From Mangifera indica (Eukaryota > Streptophyta > Magnoliopsida > Sapindales > Anacardiaceae), in contig NC_058146.1 in the NCBI RefSeq assembly GCF_011075055.1, positions 12,635,820 to 12,699,819 of the forward strand: a stretch of DNA of 64,000 bases. The letters are read 5' to 3'. The position numbers and the translations under genes were made by a program. Below the pieces are notes generated by a model. That model did no database searches. It was not told the origin of the DNA and saw only the letters and a list, made by a program, of their open reading frames with translations. Positions 47,474-58,695 of this stretch are shown piece by piece (the first letter of the stretch is position 1; every line of letters begins with the position of its first letter).

Positions 47474-49090
47474 TACTAGGGCAGTGCCTTAGAGCCAATT
47501 GGATCAATTGTAATTTATAATTTTTTATTCATTATTAATAAAAAAAGGCAATTTATTTATTATTCATATTTTATATACTTACTTTATGTTTGCATAATCA
47601 ATATGCCTTTAGAATAGTAGAAATATGACGAGAGGATCAGACAACTGATCATAAGAACCTTATAAACACAATAAGTGATCATTCTAAAAGTGTCTATAAT
47701 CTTGACATTACTTTGACTAAGGACACAAGTAATAATGATGAGATTATCAAAGTTTTAAGAGACTTCACCAAAAGGTGGTAATAGTTTTGACGTGTCCAAA
47801 CTGTCTGTTGATAGCTTAATTTAACATATGGATGAACATTATAGACATATTCACCAAACAAACACAATTAGAGGATTTTCATATGGATGGTTGTTTTAGT
47901 GTCTATAAAATACATCCTTTAACATATGAGTATATATGATCTTTCGATTTGAGGTCATTAGACCATCTTATATAAGGATCGATATGATTTAACACCACCC
48001 AATGTGTCACTGTAAATATGATAATCATAAAGGTAATGATTAACCATATTGAGATCTATATAGAGGCTATGGTGGATTGATAAAGAATTTATCACTCCCA
48101 AGCATAGGCGAAAATATCTCTTATGAGTATATTGATAGACATCAACAATAACTAGAATTTGTGGCCATAAAAGGATTGATTCAAAGCCTAATCTTAATCG
48201 TTTGGTCATAAATAAATATTGGTTATATTGAGTAATTCTTGAGATAGATACTATATTTGTGTCTTCGGCTCAAGAGATGTTGGTTGACAAGGTTTAGAGT
48301 TGTTTACTGATACTTTGTTGACTTAGTGGCCATAATGTCTTATTAGAGGTCAATCTTGATCTTTGTCTAGATCCTACCCAAATCTGGTTAGTACTAGCTT
48401 AATGAAGAGTTTATAGGTCAGATACAATAGGAGTTAATCAAATTCTAGAGGCACTAGATTATTCAAATTGGGTCTAGTTTAGATTCTAGATTAAGGATTT
48501 AGAGAACTCGAGTTTGGTTTAAACTCGAACACATGAGAAATGATGTTTTGCATCAAACCCTTATTTAAATTAAACATAGAAATCATGTTTCAATTTAAAC
48601 CATGATAATCTTAGGGTATTTGGATAAACTAAAAGTCAAAATTAATTACAATATCCATTGGATTAAGATTCATCGTAATTGGATAATGCTAAAATCATAA
48701 TCCATTGGATTAAGATTTATCCTAATTGGATAATGATGAAATCATATATGCATTAGATTAGCCTTTATCTTGATTGGATAATGTTGAAATCATATATGGG
48801 TTTGACTAAAACTCTAGCACCTATATTCTTTTTTATATAAAAAACATCCTGTTTTTAGTTTTATTGATTCCCAATTTTGCATATTGAAATACCCATTCAA
48901 TATACCATAAATTCCTAGTAGTTTTTTTGGTTTACAAAGCCTTTTTCCATCTATACTTTGTGTCAATATCGAGGTTCCTCTCTCTTATAGGTTGGAAAAT
49001 ATTATTCTTGCCACGTAAAGACTAAAGGACTTATCCAATGTAGTTATATGGTTCTTGAACTTTCTTTATATGTTATATGCATTTTTCATA
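47474..49090 (+). repeat. 3' LTR of the plus-strand copia remnant
   Basis: Begins TACTAGGGCAGTGCCTTAGAGCC, a decayed TGTTAGGG.ATGCCCTAGAGCC start, right after the polypurine tract. It contains TTTTTATATAAAAAAC (about 48829-48845), the likely TATA box, and TTATAGGTTGGAAAATATT (about 48985), which matches the other LTRs of the family. The right border is not sharp. Confidence 0.65.
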
Positions 49091-50489
49091 ATTTTTTCTG
49101 CTAAAATAGGATCTGCACAAGGCTTTTCGAGTTTCTAAATTTTTTTGTTTTATCCTCTATTACCCTTGCTTGTTTTTAGTGCCTCAAAAACCCTACATAA
49201 GTTATGCCATGCTGTATGATCTTAGAGATATGAGATATTGTGCTATTGTTGTGTGATCTTTAGCACAAATAGATCAATGTTGTGTGATTTTTGGTCTATG
49301 TTTAGAGTCATTATTGTATGATCTTTGGCTTATAAATCTATGTAAAACCTTAAGGATTTTAGCTAGATATCTATGAGGTGCTTTATGTATATGCTTGTAT
49401 GGGCCTATAGAGATACCTAGGATTTTAATATAGCAATTCACTTATGAATTATGTTAATGAAAAGGAAAACTACACTAGAGATTCCTTACATGGTCAACGA
49501 AATGCTTCATGTATGCACCCGCAGTAGGAACCATATTTTAATGACTTTTTGGGAGTCCACTTATGAATTACATGTATGAAAAGGAAGATTAGATCTGTGA
49601 TTCCTCAAGTGACTAAGTTGTTGATAATTATACAACCTAAGTTTGACTAATATGTGTTTTACGCACCTAGTAAAAGAGATAAAAGAATTAGACATATAAG
49701 ATGTCAAAATCAGAAATGTCATTATTTCACTAGACATCTGGGATGTTGAATAGTTGAGAATGAGCATAAGTGTGATACTGAAGTAATTCGAGAACTAGTC
49801 ATCTTGGATGTCAAGGTCTTTTAAGAATGGACATTTGGGATGTTGAAGAATATTTGTGTAAAATTGAATTTGTAATGTCTTTGAAAGAAGAGATAAGTGA
49901 GAAATCTTGATGAGAAATGTTATATGCTAAAGTTACACAAATGTTTATGATGTGTAATGCTAAGTTGTTTGCATAATGCGGTGTCTAATAGGTCACTTAC
50001 TTATAGAATGTTTTCATACTCATGCATTACTTTGATTGTTCTACAGGTAGAAGGTGAGATAATAGGGTTGTAGGAGGAGAGGGGGTCATCCAATTAAGTT
50101 TGCATGAGAAAGGATTTTTTATCACTTTATGTTATGATGATTATGTAAATGTAATTTCATTATTAAGACCATGATTCTGAATTATGGGATTTTGCACATT
50201 TTATTTATGTATAGATGATTAATGATGGTTTTTATATATAATAACATTTTTTTGGATGCTTTTACATAAGTTGTTCATGCTCTTGTAAGATTTATTTTAG
50301 GCTACAATCAATGCAAGTTTTTAAAAGTTTTAAGAATTATAAGTAAATGCATCTCTTGGAAATCATATTCTTTTAGGAGGGTATGCATCTAGAGAGAGGT
50401 ATTACATTGATTTTGACATCTCCAATTTGTTTCAAGCCTATAACTTCTTGCTTAAATACATTCTCTTTTTCTTTCTAAGAAACCTCTAA
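49091..50489 (+). repeat. LTR-like debris with short internal repeats
   Basis: No coding frame is supported. It ends ATGCATCTAGAGAGAGGTATTACA at 50407, almost the same as the end of the Gypsy LTR at 10806-10829, so this is probably the right part of a diverged Gypsy LTR. It contains TGTATGATCTT-like strings (about 49213, 49248, 49274 and 49313) and a 66-bp imperfect duplication CACTTATGAATTA...GAAAAGGAA (about 49438-49500 and 49558-49620). Confidence 0.45.
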
Positions 50490-51155
50490 TGGCAAATTAA
50501 TCCTAGAAAAGGGGGTGAATAGGATTAATTAAAAAATTAGACACCAAATTTATCAAATTAGATTTTTACTCAAGATGTCACAAACAAAAAGTCAAATGAA
50601 CTATGTCCACTTCTTCAAATAACTGGCTTGAAATTTCCTCACTTATAGATTACACTAGATGACTTAGGATTTCACCTTTTTACAGTGGTAATATCGGATT
50701 TCGCCCAAGTGTAATTAGAAATAAGATTTACAAGTAGAATATGCCTTTAATAGGTTGATTTTACTAATGTGTACCAATGTTTCTCTTAAAAATGAGTTTT
50801 TGATTTCTAGAGAGAGATTAAAAGCTTGAGATTGAGATAAGAATTCTTGAATGCTTTTGAATATGTTCTCTAACCCTTTTGGCTTCAATCCAACTTGTTT
50901 ATATAGCCTGGTTCATTTCAAAAACATTCTTGAGAGCTCTAAACTCTTGATGATGGGTATGAGACTGGCATCTCATTTGGGATGGGCATCCCACATATAG
51001 GGATGGGTGTCCCTGACCTGAAAGAATACACAATTGCATTTCACCCATCTTTCGGTCATTAGAACTTTATGTCATGGACTTTGTTAGCTCAACAATTATT
51101 AATTATCAACATTAAATTTAGTTTTGGCACAATCAAAACACCTAGAGGTCTAACA
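50490..51155 (-). repeat. 3' LTR of a second SIRE-like copia element
   Basis: The minus strand begins TGTTAGACCTCTAGG at 51155. The other end, GGGGGTGAATAGGATTAATT on the plus strand, parallels GGGGGGTGAATTAGGCAATT of the 14140 element. A minus-strand TATA box (GGCTATATAAACAAG, about 50908-50894) is visible. The left border is approximate. Confidence 0.7.
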
Positions 51156-51171
51156 ATCTCCACCTTTTTAA
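51156..51171 (-). other. Polypurine tract of the second SIRE-like element
   Basis: The minus strand reads AAAAAGGTGGAGAT directly before the LTR start, fixing orientation and showing that this is the 3' LTR. Confidence 0.75.
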
Positions 51172-54100
51172 TTGATGACAAAACTTAAATTTATATATTA
51201 AAAAAATTAATTTAAAGAGTTTGTAAAACTTTAAAAAATATATTTTAAAAGCTCCCCCTCACTTTAGCAATATAAATCAATTTGGTTTAAGTACATTTCA
51301 TTTCAATTTATTTAACCATAAAATCTTTTAACTTATTTAACCAAACTATTTAACTCTTTCCGAAAACCAATCAGACATAAGTCATTATCATTTAAATAAT
51401 CTCTCCCTCTTTTTGTCATAAATCAAAAAAAAATCTGATAGAGTTTTCTCTGTTTTTCGGATATCTCAAAATGACAAACAAAAGAAAAACACTCCCAATG
51501 TCAATCAATATCAACCAATTTCTCAATATCATCATCAATAACAACTAACCAATTATTAACAAACATTATCAATAAGAAATCCATAATATTCATAATATGA
51601 ATTATAGCATAGCATCATGAAAAAAACGTTCAATAAGTATGCATAATAAAGTAAACATAGCAAATGAAGCATGAGTTAAAATATGCATAAATACATGTTC
51701 CTCAAAAGACTGTAAAATGATGATGCAGTAAAATGAAAAATGCGAATAGAGAATCAGAGCTCATCCTCTAAAAGTGGAGGCATACTGTTAGAATTAGGGC
51801 GAGAATTATGAATATGTTACTAAAGGAACAATTTCATATAGCAGAAACACTGATCGTAACCTTGTATATCATGACACAGTCTAAACAGTGAATCATTTAT
51901 GAAGCGCATGAAGCCAAACACATGATCCTAAAAAGAAGATGACTCAGTATCCAGAAATGACACTTAGTAAGGACATATTTGCTTACGACTAAAGACAGGT
52001 TGAAAAGGACTAGAATGATAGGAGTAAGCTTCCTCGTCCTCAGAAGCAATAGGTTAAGGATCCTGTTGAGCAAGTTGGTCGAGCTAAGGTTGAGTTTGAA
52101 TAAGTTGTCACCTACCCCCAGAAAAGTGGCAGATCATTTGCATCCATGTGAGAGTATCAAATCCAATATAATTCCTCTCAATAAAGTTCTTCAGATATGG
52201 TATGTCATTTTCTTACAATTTGAGCCATAAACCCTTAACAATTATAATGATAATAATACTAAACTCAATGACCCTATCCACAACATCTTTAATCAAACTA
52301 ATTTTAGCAAAAAACCAATGAGTTGTATCTATCTTACTACCATGGAGGACCACTCCTAAAGAACAAGATCTTTTAATGTCACTTGACCATTTGATTAATC
52401 ACATGCATTTTCGGTATAAGTTATCATGCAATGAATGATTTGCATGACTGGATTATGCAAGACACTTGTCTTAATAGTTTTTTTGTATGTCCCAACACTA
52501 CCTAATGTTTCCCAAGCTACCTGAACATCAAAATCAACAGGAATGTTCAATAAACCCTCATTTTCACATGTAACCCACTGAGCTAAGTTTTCTACTTTCA
52601 CTTCAAAATAACTCCCTTTTAACTAGAATTTCAAAATCAAGTCAATTAGTTCACCTTAGGATCCTTTAGCTAATTCTAAGCTATTATAAAATTCAAAAAC
52701 CCATGATTCAATATAATAAGTGTTAAGCCAAAATAGTTTTACCCAACTAACACCATAGATAAAATTGAACAGATCATCCCAAATACCAAGTGCTTGTAAA
52801 ACTTGTTCATTTAGTACTTTACCTAAAATAATATGGCGCGTAGCAAGCTTTTCAATGACAATCCTATGCGTTTGGTTTCAGATTTGAATTCCACAAATTT
52901 TAGTATGACGACTTCCTTAGGGTTGAGTTTTCGGTGCCATAGGTGATGATCAAGCTTGAAACCACTTCAAAATTGGATGACCTTAACAACACTATGGTAG
53001 AGGATAACAATGAATAGCAGCAGACGATCAAATTATGAGAGCCAAAATGCAATGAAAAATGGAAGAATGTTATGTATGATGGAGTACTTCTATGACATCA
53101 ATTGAAATGGTGAATTGAATGATAGATGATACATGACTCGATGGAGAATTATAATGGCTTTCATGAGAAATGAAAGGAAAGTATAGTGTGGTCGATAGTC
53201 ATACAAAATGAGGTGTTTTTGTGTGATAATGTTGGATGGAAAAGAAGTTTCAAGCGACAACAAATCAAGAGGATGAGGGTCCTTAGGTAAGGCAGCTGGA
53301 AAATGTGAAAAAAGTTAGGGTTTTTGTTTTATAAAACCAAAGGGATGGTAATCTTAATAAGTGAGACCGACAAACTTTCCAGCATTGTTTTTTTTTTAAA
53401 CACGACATATCAGACGATCATCACAAGAAGATTAGGATAGACATCCTTTCCCTTTTTTGTAAAAGATAAAACAACTTACAGGACAACTGTTACACTAGTT
53501 AGGACAAGTATCCTATGCCTGAAATCTAGTTTTATAGAAAACTTTTATGTAACGCATGTGTAATTTGAATCAAAATAGCACATGAAATGATTCTTGGATA
53601 TTTTGATTGTTTTGAGGATATTTTCAATGTGCTTCATTGTTCGAATGACTTTGAACATGTGTTTAAATCACTGGAACATGGATATTAATAAAAATGCATA
53701 GTGTAACATATGTATCATAAACACATATTGCAACCCAAGCAGTCACAACCATATACAAGCATGCCAATACATTTAAAATGATCAAAATGATATTTGACAT
53801 ACAACTAAATGTCATAAATATGCAATGCCACAAAAATCCATATAAATATGCATAAATGTGTATTTAATCAAGCCATGAGCATATATACACATACACAAGT
53901 CCAAAAACATGTCAATAATCATTAAAATCATCAAAACACATTATAGTCAACATGTTAAGCATATACAAGTATTAACCATGTGTAAAATCATATAATCACA
54001 AATACTTTTTCTTAAGCATGGTAAAAACATTATCATATCAATTAACCATATTCAAAAGCATTATCATATCAAATAAACATGAAAAAAACAAGTAAGTGTA

Positions 54101-54179
54101 TTATCACAAATGTCATTTCAATCATGTTTCAAGACATATAAAAGTTTATGCACTTATTTGACTTGCATCAGTCATGCTA
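51172..54179 (-). other. Region between pol and 3' LTR of the second SIRE-like element
   Basis: About 3 kb of AT-rich sequence. The only suggestive frame is 52601-52395 (minus): WVTCENEGLLNIPVDFDVQ, WETLGSVGTYKKTIKTSVLH and PVMQIIHCMITYTENA, continuing past a stop. It resembles the plant-transposon protein segments found after pol in some SIRE-type elements, but I am not certain. Nothing else here is supported. Confidence 0.45.
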
Positions 54180-54915
54180 AGCTCTCTTCGAATATGGAAA
54201 AACCTTTCTTTATCAAGAGGCTTAGTTAAAATGTCAATAAGTTGATGGTTAATATCGATAAATTTAATTTGAATATCACGTTTGCTAACATGATCATGCA
54301 AGAAATAATGTCTAATGTTTATATGCTCTGTTCTAGAGTGTCAAACAAATTTTTTGAAAGTTGAATGACACTTGTATTATCACAAAATAAAGGGATGCTT
54401 TTCATTTCGAAACCAAAATCTAAAAGTTATTGTCTCATCCATAAAAATTGTTCACAACAACTAGCCGCAGAAACATATTCGACTTTCTATAATAGATGTT
54501 GTCACTGAATGTTGTTTCTTTGAAAACCATGAGACAAGCATATTTCCTAAAAATTGACAAGTACCACTACTGTTTTTCCTATCTATCTGACATCCTCTGA
54601 AATCTACATCCAAAAATGCTTATAATTCAAACAAGGATACTTTAGGGTATTATAAACCAATATTTGGGAATCTCTTAAGGTATCTTAAAATTCATTTTAC
54701 AACATTTATATGTGATTCTTAGGATTCACTTGAAAACATTATATACATGCATACATAGAACATTATATTAGGCCTAGATACAGTTAAATACAATAATACA
54801 TCTATCATGCTTCTATATGCTTTGGTTTCAATACTTTTACTTCCCTTATCTGCATCCAATTTGAGTGAGGTACTCATGGGAATGGGTTGGTCTTTAGCTT
54901 TTTGCATGTTGAACC
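54180..54915 (-). pseudogene. RT end and RNase H remnant of the second SIRE-like element
   Basis: 54940-54719 on the minus strand gives FNMQKAKDQPIPMSTSLKLD, YRSMIDVLLYLTVSRPNIMF and VCMYIMFSS, equivalent to the intact motif order of the 14140 element (MYRGMIGSLLYLTASRLDIM). RNase H follows with stops. The sequence is interrupted by the LTR of the young copia at 54916; the rest of this element must lie beyond the window. Confidence 0.8.
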
Positions 54916-56546
54916 TGTTAGAATATGCCCTAAAAACCAATCGCTTTAATTGGTTTTGAGGGTTGTATATCTTGCATATACATTATTAATAAAAGAAAAG
55001 TTCTGTTATACTTCACATGTTTTCAACGTTACTTATATATATATGTTGTAGTTGTATATTACATCTATGTTAACTACATGCATACGACATGTGAAAGGTC
55101 CCGATGAGTTTTAATAAACGTCATCAAATCGTTCCCTACATAGGCAATCTGTTTGGGCAATAGTATTGCATAGTGGGTGTGTGTTATATCACCACAGTAT
55201 ATCAATGGATGATATTAGACATGGTGGATATACACATAGGTAAACAATGAAACCATTTGATGGTTAGAGAATTGATCAAAGGTTATTTTATTATATTGTT
55301 TATCGAACGTGACCGCTGAACGATGATCACATGGGCATTAATATGTAGTCAATGATACATCGAGAATCATACTAGTGTATAGATCCTTTGACTTGAGATA
55401 TCATAGTTGTGCTTCGTTCCGGAACATATGGTTCATACGGTGTATACCACGAAGCTAATCATGTCTCGTTCAGAAGCCGTTTTGATCATATGTTGCTTGA
55501 GCGAGAGGACAAGTGATGATCATACAAGGATCCGTCAGCTCGACTGCTCCCGAGTTCCCATACGAATATCAAGAAACATGAAAATCTAAAACACTGGCCA
55601 GTGTAGATAAAAGACCACAAGAAAAGAGTTTCGATGTGGCACGTTATGATGTATTACCTGATATTCGAAAAGATTAAATATTGGATTTTGACATTCCATG
55701 AATCCAAGTTTAATCGGGATGTAATGATGGAGGGATTGGACTACATGGTAAGTGTGAGTAAGAAAGTTTCATTTGATATTATGTGAAGCTTGTATTTCAT
55801 TGTGATGTAGGGGTCATGGGACATTGCTAGATGATACCACATGATCAGTGGGAGCTTCATTTTGTAGCGGAAAATGAAGTATATCAGTTAACGACAGTTT
55901 TAGGTTATATAATGATATAACGAAACGTATCGTCCGATATGGGGCCCACGACTACGTCACTATGAACCTTGAAGGTCACACCTATATTTCAAGGAAGAAA
56001 ATGGTATTATGAAGCTGAAAATATTTATCCATGGTGGGCTAGCACTTTCCGAGGATAAAAAATTGTGCTTTTCGAATAAGATTCGGAAAAGGGGCAAAAT
56101 TGTCATTTTACACCTTTCAAATTGTTTAGAAAGTTAAAATGATTAATTTTGGGCATAAATGAATTAACATGTGTCAAATTCTCATTTCTCTTACTTTTCC
56201 ACCAATGAGAATTAAACATATGTTTAACTTGATAATTATCAAGTTTTAATGCCATAAATTTGAGAGAAAAAAAAAAGAAAAATATGCAATTTTTCTTTAC
56301 TTCTTCTTCTTGGCCGGGAAAAAGTTTCTCCTTTCTTCCATTTTTCTTCCTTGCATGGTGTAAGTCAAGAGATCACTTATTTTAGTGATTCAAGCTTCCA
56401 AACTTCAAATCAAATTACAAGGTACAAGGTAGTTTACATGTTTCTATGTTTTATTGCTTGAAAAACCATGTAAATTTTTCAATACCATTGTTACATATGA
56501 TGTGAATATAAATTGAAAATTTTAATTTCATTGCCAAAATCCTTCA
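54916..56546 (+). repeat. 5' LTR of the young copia
   Basis: Starts TGTTAGAATATGCCC and ends at about CCTTCA just before the primer site, about 1.63 kb. A 60-codon frame at 55407-55589 is repeated unchanged in the 3' LTR simply because the LTRs are near-identical. A pyrimidine/A-rich stretch (56264-56350) may be in the transcribed leader. Confidence 0.9.
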
Positions 56547-56548
56547 AA

Positions 56549-56560
56549 TGGTATCAGAGC
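56549..56560 (+). other. Primer-binding site of the young copia
   Basis: TGGTATCAGAGC, exact tRNA-iMet primer site, two bases after the LTR end. Confidence 0.92.
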
Positions 56561-58695
56561 TTGGTTTTGATCCTTGAATGACAAGAACATGCCATAATTT
56601 TAGGTGTTTGGAAGTGTTAGTGATTAAAACCTAAGCTATAATTTTTGTTATATATGATTAGTTTAAACCAAGTGTACATATGTTATTAAGAATGTCTTAA
56701 TAGCATTGGAGAAGCTTTAAATTGTTGAAATTGTGTTGGATAACTTTTGACATAATTAAAATTATAAAAAAAAAAAAAAAAAACCCTAATTTTAGAAATT
56801 TGGGTGATTTTTAAATTAATGGTTTAATCATGATTTATACATGGTTATCATGATATTCCCTTGAATTTTAATCTTGACTTTACATGGGAATGTGTTTTGT
56901 TTTTAAGAAACTTAGTTTGTGAGACTTGGTGAAGGGCATGAACAAGTTGACATGATTTCCATGTGTTTGGTTGATGGAAATAACATTCAGTGTTGATTGA
57001 ATTGTTATTAATTCCTTAAACTAGTGCTTGACTTGGTTTGATTGAGAATTGAATTTTTAATAGCTTGGATTGGATAAATTACTTTATGAGTAACCATATT
57101 CATGCTTGAATAATTATTATATGGTGAGATGAATTATGTTTGAGTGATGAATGATTCATATATGTCATGATTTGGTGAAATGCATGACACTTGTGAATTT
57201 GGCTCATATTTGGCATGTGTTATGTATTTATATTACAATTTGTCATTCTAAAATATATTCATGTTTAAGTATGAATTGAAACATGGTTAGTGAGATTTTG
57301 GTGAACTTGGTATATGTTTTGGAAACATCAAGAGTTAGGGTTTCATGGTTGGTTTCAAGAAAAATGTAATATAGAATTTTGGTTTAAATTACTTTGTTTA
57401 CTTGTTATGGTTTGATCTTGTAGACACCAAACATTGGATGTGTTTGTATTTTAGCAAACTTGAATGAAAAGCATGAAATATGGTAAATTATTTGTTAAGT
57501 TTACCAAATTACAAATTTAATTTATATGTATGAATGTTTGACTAGGATGCCCAAAATGTGATGTCATTAAAGGTATTTATGATAGTATTAATGTGTGACA
57601 TGTGTATGCTATATATATGAGACATAATGACATGGTAAACATCATGCTTTTAAATGCTTAATATTATGTATGCTAGATTGAAATAGACTTAACATGTTAG
57701 ATGTGTTTGTTGTCTTAGATACATAAATAAAAACTCAAGTTTGCTAATCTAGGATTAAATTATAAGATATTGGATGTCTTATATGCAAGATCAACCTAAT
57801 GTACATTTTAGATATGTGATATGCTAAGTTGTATGTAAATATGATTTCTTTTGTTTATTGAATAATATATTTGATATGTGTTCAATACCATGCCTAAGTT
57901 TTATGTTTTATGTTATCATGTAATTTATTTATGGTATATAACACATATTTTGTGTTTTAGAGAACTAAAACTTTTAGGCATGAAATATTCTTACAATACC
58001 ATTTAGGATATTAGAAAAGCTTTCAATGGCGTAAATTGTAAGAATATGATTTAGTAATATATCTTGGGTGACAAATACGTATCTAAAGATATATACTAGA
58101 CTACCCAAGATATAAAATGACTCTTGTTAATAATAATAATAAAATCTTCCCTAAATTTTCAATATCAAATTCGAGCCTTCCATTGTGGGTTGATTAGGGT
58201 TACGTCATAAGGCTAGAAATCCTAGATTTCTATTATGTGACGGATACTATGTCATATGACGTAAAATTAGTCGATTGGTGTCTAGAGTACTATTTCTGTC
58301 ATTCCCTAGATTCTATTATGTGCGGGAGTGATGGGGTATTATATCTAGAAAGCACGATGGGTTGAATTTGACTAGTTTAGAGTGCTTAGATCTATTATGT
58401 GCGGTGCTCAAAGCTAGAGGCTCACATGAATCATAGCTTGCATTTAGAATGTAAAAGGAAATCGATTCCTACTTATTGAGCTTGATAGACTTAGATCTAT
58501 TATGTGCGGTTTGTCAAGTTTGATAAGAATTTGATTCCCCACTAGAAAGTGATCCAATGAACTTTCCGAATCTTCAACCGGGGAAGTATAAGATTTGAAT
58601 AAAATAGTGGGAGCTAATAAGATTAGGTTTATTGGTAATTTCTAATGAATTTGTTATTTCTTGCAGCATTCTCTCTTGTGATCTAGAATCTCAAA
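56561..58695 (+). other. 2.1 kb untranslated leader of the young copia
   Basis: No long frame is present. There is an A-run at about 56767-56786. Near the 3' end the string TCTATTATGTG(A)CGG occurs four times (about 58228, 58311, 58391 and 58496) in different contexts. The gag ATG follows at 58696. Confidence 0.75.

Noticed and set aside
55407..55589. Identical 60-codon frames at 55407-55589 and 63245-63427
   Set aside because: They are the same stretch of the two near-identical LTRs; conservation reflects recent insertion, not coding constraint.
56549..56560. tRNA-like TGGTATCAGAGC strings (also near 10834 and 23090)
   Set aside because: They are retrotransposon primer sites complementary to tRNA-iMet, positioned directly after LTR ends; no tRNA gene surrounds them.
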